Assembly (NCBI GenBank): GCA_002336985.1
Contig: DDFE01000009.1
Span: 14,154 to 21,201 of the forward strand
DNA from: Sphingomonadales bacterium UBA1936
GTDB taxonomy: Bacteria; Pseudomonadota; Alphaproteobacteria; Sphingomonadales; Sphingomonadaceae
Direction of reading: 5' to 3'
Length of the DNA stretch: 7,048 nucleotides
The notes beneath the pieces were generated by a model. It was not told where the DNA came from and did not search any database. It saw only the letters and a program-made list of their open reading frames with translations. The position numbers and the translations under genes are program-made. The first letter of the stretch is position 1. The number at the start of each line of letters is the position of its first letter. Shown one piece after another: positions 1 to 4,941 of the stretch.

Positions 1-405
1 GTCCTCGAACGGATGCGGTCGGGCGGGTTCAACGTCGGCGGGGAGCAGTCGGGCCACATCATCCTGACCGATTATGCGACGACCGGCGACGGGCTGGTCG
101 CGGCACTGCAGATCCTGGCCGAGCTGGTCTCGACCGGAAAACCAGCGAGCGAGTTGCTCAGCCTGTTCGACAAGGTGCCGCAGCTGTTGAAGAACGTCCG
201 CTTTTCGGGCGGCAAGCCGCTCGAGGATGCTCGGGTCAAGGCGTCGATTGCGGAGGCCGAGGCCGAACTCACCGGGCGCGGGCGCCTCGTCATCCGGCCT
301 TCCGGAACAGAACCGCTGATCCGCGTGATGGCGGAAGGGGACGATGCCGCCCAGGTCGAACGCCTGGTCGACATGATCTGCGGCACGGTGAAAGAGGTCG
401 CCTGA
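1..405 (+). CDS. glmM: Phosphoglucosamine mutase, C-terminal part (5' end outside window)
   Basis: The enzyme converts glucosamine-6-phosphate to glucosamine-1-phosphate in the cytoplasm, on the route to UDP-GlcNAc for peptidoglycan and LPS. The frame is open from base 1, so the gene begins upstream and only the last 134 residues are present. They hold the sugar-binding loop GEQSGH (fragment residues 14-19) and, near the end, the phosphate-binding loop RPSGTEP followed by IRVM (about 99-109). Both are hallmarks of the alpha-D-phosphohexomutase family. GlmM is preferred over phosphomannomutase because of the GGEQSGHIIL context and because folP lies in the same cluster, as in the classical ftsH-folP-glmM neighbourhood. 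The active-site serine and metal-binding loop are off the window. The stop TGA shares its last base with the start of the next gene, which suggests translational coupling. Confidence 0.95.
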   Translation, partial: VLERMRSGGFNVGGEQSGHIILTDYATTGDGLVAALQILAELVSTGKPASELLSLFDKVPQLLKNVRFSGGKPLEDARVKASIAEAEAELTGRGRLVIRPSGTEPLIRVMAEGDDAAQVERLVDMICGTVKEVA

Positions 406-629
406 TGCTCGACATGCGTCCCGATTGCGAACGTTGCGGCACGGACCTGCCCGCGCAGACGGCGGGCGCGTTCATCTGTTCGTTCGAATGCACCTTCTGC
501 GCACCCTGTGCGGAGGCGCTCGATGATGTCTGCCCGAACTGCGGCGGCATGCTGATCGATCGGCCGACACGGTCGAAAAAGCTGCTGGAGAAATATCCGG
601 CATCGACGGAGCGGAAGTTCAAGGGTTAG
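405..629 (+). CDS. DUF1272 family small cysteine-rich protein
   Basis: A 74-residue cytoplasmic protein of unknown function. I recognise the DUF1272 family from the opening MLDMRPDCERC, the centre ICSFECTFCAPCAE and the CPNCGG motif, followed by an RP-rich basic tail with LEKYPAS. Eight cysteines (8, 11, 25, 29, 32, 35, 43, 46) form CxxC-like pairs, so two zinc (or other metal) sites are likely; this is inference from spacing. There is no signal peptide or membrane segment. The start ATG overlaps the glmM stop (TGATG), so translation is probably coupled to glmM. Family homologues of similar length suggest the gene is complete. No substrate or partner is visible; the link to glmM is positional only. 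Confidence 0.88.
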   Translation: MLDMRPDCERCGTDLPAQTAGAFICSFECTFCAPCAEALDDVCPNCGGMLIDRPTRSKKLLEKYPASTERKFKG

Positions 630-757
630 CCGATCGGGGCTGTCCTACAGGGACTGCTTTGTGCCACTGAGATTCGGTGATCCAGAAGCAACCAGATCGG
701 CCCGCCACTGCGCATCGAACCGCATGGCTGCCAACGTCCGCAACTTCGTGCATTGGG

Positions 758-776
758 CTAACCTTTACTAACCTTT
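758..776 (+). repeat. Tandem 9-bp direct repeat upstream of thiD
   Basis: CTAACCTTT occurs twice (758-766 and 768-776), separated by one A, so the copies are 10 bp apart, about one helical turn. This is the only patterned element I see in the 166-bp gap 630-795 between the DUF1272 gene and thiD. Tandem half-sites with this period are typical of OmpR/CtrA-type response regulators, and TAACC resembles a CtrA half-site. The canonical CtrA box has 11-bp spacing, so the match is imperfect. A role in thiD transcription is inference. I see no thiamine-pyrophosphate riboswitch and no convincing sigma-70 promoter hexamer pair here. Confidence 0.45.
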
Positions 777-795
777 CGATTGCCGAGGCCGGGCA

Positions 796-1995
796 ATGAC
801 GCCGCGCATCCTTATCATCGCCGGGTCCGATAGCGGTGGTGGCGCCGGCATCCAGGCGGATATCAAGACCGTCACGATGATGGGCGGCCATGCGATGACG
901 GCGATCACCGCGGTGACGGCGCAGAATACGCTGGGTGTGGACGCGGTCCATTCGATCCCGACGGACATCGTTATGGCGCAGATCGATGCCTGTGTTCGCG
1001 ACATCGGCGTCGATGCGGTGAAGATCGGCATGATCGGCAGCGCCGAAACCGCGAATGCGGTGGCGGAATACCTTGGCGGTCTGTCGGTGCCGGTCGTCTT
1101 CGATCCAGTAATGGTTGCATCGAGCGGCGCTGTGCTAGCTGATCGCACAACGGTGGCGGCATTCGAAAAGCTCATGCGGGCGGCCACGATTGTTACCCCG
1201 AATATTCCCGAACTGGCTGCCCTGATTGGCCGGGATCTTGATAGTGAAGTCGAAGTTCGGATTGCTGCGGAGGATCTCGCGACCGATTTCGGGTGCGCCG
1301 TTCTTGCCAAGGGCGGGCACCTTCCCAGCGAGGCGACCGAGCAATCAATGCTTATGCCGAGCGGCGAAATTACAACCGATTTGCTGAACGACTGGCTGAT
1401 AATTCCCCCGGCCAAATGGCATGGCTGGTCTGGTCCGCGCATCGATACCACCAGCACCCACGGCACCGGCTGCACACTGGCCAGCGCCATCGCGGTCGGG
1501 CTTGCCGAGGGGCGACCGCTGACGGATGCGGTCGCCCGCGCGCGGACCTTCGTCCGCCTGGCGCTGCGTGAGGCGCCCGGTTTCGGCGCAGGGCACGGTC
1601 CTATGGGCCACCAGAATGTCCGGCTCGATGTGGGCGGCGACCTTTGCCTCAACCAGTTCATCATTCCGCACAGTGATTTCGAGGCCACACGCGATTTCTA
1701 CCGGCGGCTCGGCCTGACGCTGATCGTCGACAGCCCGGTGAAGGGCTATGCGCGGTTCGAAACGGCGGGCGGCGCGACGCTGTCGATCCAGCCGGACGAG
1801 GCCGATGTGGAATTCGAATGCGCCGACCTCGATGCCCAACTCGCAAAGGCGCGCGCTGCGGGAATCGAATTCGAAGGGCCGGAAGACCAGCCCTGGTTGT
1901 GGCGGGAGGCGTGGACGCGCGACCCCTCCGGCAACAAGGTCGTGTTGTTCCAGGCGGGCGAGAACCGCCGTTATCCGCCGTGGCGCGTCACATGA
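796..1995 (+). CDS. thiD: ThiD (HMP / HMP-phosphate kinase) fused to a C-terminal VOC (glyoxalase-fold) domain
   Basis: Residues 1 to about 272 are a complete ThiD, which phosphorylates 4-amino-5-hydroxymethyl-2-methylpyrimidine and its monophosphate for thiamine synthesis. Visible motifs are GSDSGGGAGIQAD (10-22), KIGMIGS (76-82), DPVM (103-106), TPNIPEL (134-140), KGGH (172-175) and the anion-hole/catalytic HGTGC (222-226). ThiD proteins normally end near the GHGP motif (266-269). Here the frame continues through about 10 linker residues into a VOC domain (about 284-399) with NQFIIPHSDFEATRDFYRRLG and the closing DPSGNKVVLFQ...PPWRV. By eye, the usual VOC metal ligands are not kept: Gln287 lies where the first His is expected, and Val replaces the Glu of the DPxGNxxEL motif. 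The start at 796 has GAGG at 785-788. An internal ATG at 1603 or GTG at 1630 could also give a free VOC protein. The 3' end overlaps rnhB by ATGA. Confidence 0.9.
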   Translation: MTPRILIIAGSDSGGGAGIQADIKTVTMMGGHAMTAITAVTAQNTLGVDAVHSIPTDIVMAQIDACVRDIGVDAVKIGMIGSAETANAVAEYLGGLSVPVVFDPVMVASSGAVLADRTTVAAFEKLMRAATIVTPNIPELAALIGRDLDSEVEVRIAAEDLATDFGCAVLAKGGHLPSEATEQSMLMPSGEITTDLLNDWLIIPPAKWHGWSGPRIDTTSTHGTGCTLASAIAVGLAEGRPLTDAVARARTFVRLALREAPGFGAGHGPMGHQNVRLDVGGDLCLNQFIIPHSDFEATRDFYRRLGLTLIVDSPVKGYARFETAGGATLSIQPDEADVEFECADLDAQLAKARAAGIEFEGPEDQPWLWREAWTRDPSGNKVVLFQAGENRRYPPWRVT

Positions 1996-2597
1996 TCGTC
2001 GGCGTGGACGAGGCGGGGCGGGGCCCGCTTGCCGGTCCGGTGGTCGCGGCAGCGGTCATCCTGTGCAAGCCGCGGCCGGCAGGGCTCGATGACAGCAAGA
2101 AGCTGTCGGGTGTCCGCCGTGCAGAACTGGAAACCGTCATCAAGCGCCGCTGCCGCTGGGCGGTGGGGATCGCCGATGTCGAGGAGATCGACCGGCTCAA
2201 TATCTTTGGCGCAACGATGCTCGCGATGACGCGGGCGGTCGCGGCGCTCCAGTGCTGCGATGACATCGTCGAGGTGCGCGTCGACGGTAACCTGACCCCG
2301 GCCGGGCGTGTCACCGAATGGCGCTGGACCGCACGCGCGATCGTGGGCGGCGATGCGATCGAGCCGTGCATCTCGGCGGCGAGCATCATCGCCAAGGAAC
2401 ACCGCGACCGCATGATGCGCGCCGCGGCGCTGGACCATCCGCATTACGGCTGGACCACCAACATGGGGTATGGCGCGCCCGAACACCTGCGCGCGCTCGC
2501 CCAGCATGGGCCGACCCCGCTTCACCGACGCAGTTTCGCTCCGGTTGCGAAATATTTTTCTCACCCGAGTCCGGAAAGCCACACCACTATTAGTTGA
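1992..2597 (+). CDS. rnhB: Ribonuclease HII
   Basis: RNase HII cuts the RNA strand of RNA-DNA hybrids and nicks 5' of single ribonucleotides in DNA, acting in the cytoplasm with ribonucleotide excision repair. The 201-residue protein has the family's usual length. It opens with VDEAGRGPLAGPV, giving catalytic Asp6 and Glu7. DDSKKLS follows at 33-39, then VDGN (Asp98) and SIIAKEHRD (131-139, Asp139), completing the DEDD metal site; YGWTTNMGY at 152-160 is also typical. The start chosen is the ATG overlapping the thiD-VOC stop (ATGA), because the family motif begins within five residues of it. Upstream in-frame ATGs would add an unrelated leader encoded inside thiD. The last codons run into the ccrM control region: a GANTC site and one arm of an inverted repeat lie inside the 3' end of the gene. 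Confidence 0.96.
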   Translation: MIVGVDEAGRGPLAGPVVAAAVILCKPRPAGLDDSKKLSGVRRAELETVIKRRCRWAVGIADVEEIDRLNIFGATMLAMTRAVAALQCCDDIVEVRVDGNLTPAGRVTEWRWTARAIVGGDAIEPCISAASIIAKEHRDRMMRAAALDHPHYGWTTNMGYGAPEHLRALAQHGPTPLHRRSFAPVAKYFSHPSPESHTTIS

Positions 2598-2626
2598 GTC
2601 TCCGTGTGAAGAGGGAATCAACTAAT
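2589..2626. repeat. 12-bp inverted repeat with a GANTC site in each arm, spanning the rnhB stop
   Basis: ATTAGTTGAGTC (2589-2600) and GAATCAACTAAT (2615-2626) are reverse complements at 11 of 12 positions, separated by 14 bp. The outer nine base pairs match perfectly. The rnhB stop codon (2595-2597) lies in the left arm. No T-run follows the right arm and the stem is AT-rich, so an intrinsic terminator is unlikely. A DNA operator, or a structure around two methylation sites, fits better. The binding protein is unknown. Confidence 0.65.
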
Positions 2627-2668
2627 GGGCACGGACTCGCTTCGTTCCGTTTGCGATGATCGCCGTTC

Positions 2669-2685
2669 TTCACATCATGTGTGAA
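2669..2685. promoter_or_regulatory. Candidate operator TTCACA-N5-TGTGAA upstream of ccrM
   Basis: The 17-bp sequence TTCACATCATGTGTGAA has perfect 6-bp arms around a 5-bp centre. An overlapping perfect palindrome, CACAT-C-ATGTG, lies at 2671-2681. It ends 8 bp before the -35-like TTGACG at 2694, a position suited to an activator. GTGTGAA also occurs alone at 2604-2610, in the loop of the upstream inverted repeat. No known regulator is assigned from the sequence. Confidence 0.4.
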
Positions 2686-2693
2686 CATGACTC

Positions 2694-2722
2694 TTGACGC
2701 CGGACTCCGCGGGACTCACTCG
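2694..2722 (+). promoter_or_regulatory. Possible ccrM promoter with GACTC sites in its core
   Basis: TTGACG (2694-2699) is a good -35 hexamer and directly abuts a GACTC at 2689-2693. Two more GACTC sites fall in the spacer and at the expected -10. At 17-bp spacing the -10 would be CACTCG, a poor match to TATAAT. A weak -10 with GANTC beside it would suit a factor-dependent promoter such as those helped by GcrA in Caulobacter, but the start site cannot be seen from sequence alone. Confidence 0.35.
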
Positions 2723-2730
2723 TAAGGGGC

Positions 2731-2758
2731 AATTCGAAGGGGGCAAATTCGATGGGGG
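2731..2758 (+). repeat. Direct repeat AATTCGANGGGGG supplying the ccrM ribosome binding site
   Basis: AATTCGAAGGGGG (2731-2743) and AATTCGATGGGGG (2746-2758) differ at one base and start 15 bp apart. The first copy gives the purine-rich Shine-Dalgarno AAGGGGG, 8 bp before the start codon. The second copy contains the ccrM ATG (2752-2754) and its second codon. This supports 2752 as the start. It may be a small tandem duplication, or it may influence initiation. Confidence 0.55.
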
Positions 2759-3864
2759 TCATTACACGTCCAAAGGCTGTCGCGCCGGTCATCGACCTGC
2801 CGCTCGACCAGATCCTGATGGACGATTGCATCGCGGCGATGGCGGGCCTGCCCGACGCGAGCATCGACATGATCTTCGCCGATCCGCCGTATAACCTGCA
2901 ACTCGGTGGCGACCTGTTCCGGCCCGAGGGCGGCCGTGTCGATGCGGTCGACAACGACTGGGACAAGTTCGACACCTTCGCGGCGTACGATGCTTTCACC
3001 TCGGCCTGGCTGGCGGAGGCGCGCCGCATCCTGAAGCCGGATGGCACGCTCTGGGTCATCGGCAGCTACCACAATATCTTCCGCGTGGGTGCGAAGGTGC
3101 AGGATCAGGGGTTCTGGATCCTGAACGACATCGTCTGGCGCAAGGCGAACCCGATGCCGAACTTCAAGGGCACGCGCTTCACCAACGCGCACGAGACGCT
3201 GATCTGGGCGTCGCGCAGCGAGAAGTCGCGCTACACCTTCAACTACCGCGCGATGAAGACGCTGAATGATGAGCTTCAGATGCGGTCCGACTGGAGCCTG
3301 CCGATTTGCGGCGGGCAGGAACGGCTGAAGCGCGGCGGCACCAAGGCGCACCCGACGCAGAAGCCGGAGGCGTTGCTCTACCGCGTGCTGCTGGCCGCGA
3401 CCAAGCCGGGCGACGTGGTACTCGACCCGTTCTTCGGCACCGGCACGACGGGTGCGGTCGCCAAGCGCCTCGGCCGCCGGTTCATCGGCATCGAACGCGA
3501 CGCGATCTATTGCGATGTGGCGCGCGAACGGATCGAGGCTGCGCTGCCGCTCGACGAGAGCGCGGTCACCACGATGATGGCGCCGACGGCCGCGACCCGC
3601 GTCGCCTTCGGCACATTGGTCGAAACCGGTTTGATCGCGCCAGGCAGCGAAGTGTTCGACGCCAAGCGCCGCTGGCGTGCGAAGGTCCGCGCGGATGGGT
3701 CGCTCGCCTGGGAAGGGCAGACGGGCACGATCCACAAGCTGGGCGCCGCGTTGCAGAACGCGCCGTCGTGTAACGGCTGGACCTTCTGGCATTATGAGGC
3801 AGGCGGCGAGGTGAAGCCGATAGATGCGTTGCGGCAGACGTATTTGCTGTCGACCGAACCCTGA
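2752..3864 (+). CDS. ccrM: Cell-cycle-regulated DNA adenine methyltransferase, GANTC-specific
   Basis: An orphan N6-adenine methyltransferase that methylates GANTC using S-adenosylmethionine. In alphaproteobacteria it ties gene expression to replication. The 370 residues show beta-class order: catalytic DPPY (44-47) near the N terminus, a target-recognition region (about 50-190), HPTQKP (200-205), and the SAM-binding FFGTGTTG (227-234). A C-terminal RAMA-type domain (about 275-360) ends with NGWTFWHYE. CcrM proteins carry this tail for DNA binding, and it separates them from plain restriction-modification enzymes. GANTC specificity is inferred from family resemblance and from the GANTC cluster just upstream. 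No restriction endonuclease gene is adjacent. The start at 2752 has AAGGGGG 8 bp upstream. The gene has its own 154-bp control region, and its stop is three bases from the folP start. Confidence 0.95.
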   Translation: MGVITRPKAVAPVIDLPLDQILMDDCIAAMAGLPDASIDMIFADPPYNLQLGGDLFRPEGGRVDAVDNDWDKFDTFAAYDAFTSAWLAEARRILKPDGTLWVIGSYHNIFRVGAKVQDQGFWILNDIVWRKANPMPNFKGTRFTNAHETLIWASRSEKSRYTFNYRAMKTLNDELQMRSDWSLPICGGQERLKRGGTKAHPTQKPEALLYRVLLAATKPGDVVLDPFFGTGTTGAVAKRLGRRFIGIERDAIYCDVARERIEAALPLDESAVTTMMAPTAATRVAFGTLVETGLIAPGSEVFDAKRRWRAKVRADGSLAWEGQTGTIHKLGAALQNAPSCNGWTFWHYEAGGEVKPIDALRQTYLLSTEP

Positions 3865-3867
3865 TCC

Positions 3868-4941
3868 GTGCCGCTCTACCTCCGTCCAACAGCTTTCATC
3901 GATTCCCCGGTCGGCTTTGACGGCCGGTTCATGCGGTTGGCCGGCGGACTGTCGTTCTTCTCGGCGTTCGAGGTTATCGAGGCGGAGGACGGACGGCGGC
4001 AGTCGAAACGCCTTGTCCCCGTTGGTGAAATCGAGGCCGTAATCGCGAGCGATGCCGGGGCGCAGACCGCGTTCGCTCGACTGACAGCCCAGCGCTCTGC
4101 GCTGCAACTCGGCGAGCGGGTCGTCCGGCTCGACCAGCCGCAGGTCATGGGCATCCTGAACATGACGCCGGACAGCTTCTCGGACGGCGGCAAGCACCTG
4201 GACGATGCCGAAGCGGCTGGGTCTGCCGGTGTCGCCATGGCAGCGGCGGGCGCGGCGATAATCGATGTGGGAGGCGAATCGACCCGGCCAGGCGCCGCAG
4301 CGGTCTGGGAAGGCGACGAGATTGCCCGCGTGCAGCCGGTGATCGAACGGCTGGTACGCAGCGGGGTGGCGGTCAGCATCGATACGCGCAAGGCGGCAGT
4401 GATGCAGGCGGCGCTCGATGCGGGAGCGGGCATCGTCAACGACGTGTCGGCGCTTCATCACGATGCGCAGGCGATCCCGGCGCTCGCGTCGCGCACCTGC
4501 CCGGTCATCATCATGCACTCGCCGGATGCCGCGAAGTCGCTTCACGACGGCGGACCTTATGGCGATGTGCTGATCGAGACCTACGACTGGCTCGACGCGC
4601 GGATATCGGAGCTGGAGACGGCGGGTATCGCGCGTAGTCGCCTGATCGTCGATCCGGGCATCGGCTTCGGCAAGGGCGTTGCCGACAACCTCGCGATCCT
4701 GAACGGTCTTGCGCTCTATCATGGGCTCGGTTGCCCGGTGCTGTTGGGCGCCAGCCGCAAGCGCTTTATCGGCGCACTCGCAGGCGAGATTTCTGTCGAT
4801 CAGCGCTTGCCGGGAAGCCTTGCGCTGGCGCTGAAGGCCGCAGAGCAGGGCGCGCAACTCATCCGCGTCCACGATGTTGCGGAAACGGTTCAGGCACTTA
4901 AAATCTGGCGCGGGATGCGTGACCAGGGATTGAGCGGTTAG
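3868..4941 (+). CDS. folP: Dihydropteroate synthase with N-terminal extension
   Basis: The enzyme condenses 6-hydroxymethyl-7,8-dihydropterin diphosphate with p-aminobenzoate in folate synthesis and is the sulfonamide target. The 357-residue protein has all core motifs: ILNMTPDSFSDGG (96-108), DVGGESTRPG (133-142), IDTRK (171-175), NDVSAL (191-196), MH (216-217), DPGIGFGK (262-269), GASRKRFIG (294-302) and RVHDV (333-337). The first 90 or so residues precede the catalytic barrel and are absent from short enzymes such as the E. coli one. They look like a separate small module (LYLRPTAF, RLAGGLSFFSAFEVIE) of unknown role. The start chosen is GTG at 3868, three bases after the ccrM stop, with no clear Shine-Dalgarno, so translation is probably coupled. 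An ATG at 3931 would discard 21 residues of this module. The stop overlaps the convergent regulator gene by 4 bp. Confidence 0.95.
   Translation: MPLYLRPTAFIDSPVGFDGRFMRLAGGLSFFSAFEVIEAEDGRRQSKRLVPVGEIEAVIASDAGAQTAFARLTAQRSALQLGERVVRLDQPQVMGILNMTPDSFSDGGKHLDDAEAAGSAGVAMAAAGAAIIDVGGESTRPGAAAVWEGDEIARVQPVIERLVRSGVAVSIDTRKAAVMQAALDAGAGIVNDVSALHHDAQAIPALASRTCPVIIMHSPDAAKSLHDGGPYGDVLIETYDWLDARISELETAGIARSRLIVDPGIGFGKGVADNLAILNGLALYHGLGCPVLLGASRKRFIGALAGEISVDQRLPGSLALALKAAEQGAQLIRVHDVAETVQALKIWRGMRDQGLSG

Larger units (their letters stand above)
2567..2717 (+). promoter_or_regulatory. Cluster of seven GANTC (CcrM target) sites upstream of ccrM
   Basis: GANTC occurs at 2567-2571 (GAGTC), 2596-2600 (GAGTC), 2615-2619 (GAATC), 2634-2638 (GACTC), 2689-2693 (GACTC), 2703-2707 (GACTC) and 2713-2717 (GACTC). 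With equal base composition about 0.6 sites would be expected in 151 bp. Three sites are spaced exactly 19 bp apart (2596, 2615, 2634), and GGACTC repeats at 10-bp spacing at 2702 and 2712. GANTC is the sequence methylated by CcrM, whose gene starts at 2752. In Caulobacter, methylation of sites in the ccrM leader represses ccrM, and GcrA acts at promoters carrying methylated GANTC. Autoregulation here is inferred from that precedent and from site density. Confidence 0.75.

Noticed and set aside
630..795. Thiamine-pyrophosphate riboswitch before thiD
   Set aside because: I could not find the conserved CUGAGA-type element or a matching fold in this 166-bp gap.
768..1688. Minus-strand 306-codon frame opposite thiD
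   Set aside because: Serine/arginine-rich with no family motif; it is the mirror of the well-supported ThiD frame.
1818..1991. Upstream in-frame extension of rnhB (58 codons)
   Set aside because: It lies wholly within the VOC-coding end of thiD, reads as arginine-rich noise, and the RNase HII motif starts right after the ATG at 1992.
2589..2640. rnhB intrinsic terminator at the inverted repeat
   Set aside because: The stem is AT-rich, the loop is long and no T-run follows.
2752..3864. ccrM as part of a restriction-modification or phage-defence system
   Set aside because: No restriction or defence gene is adjacent. The neighbours are housekeeping genes, and the RAMA-type tail matches the orphan cell-cycle enzyme.
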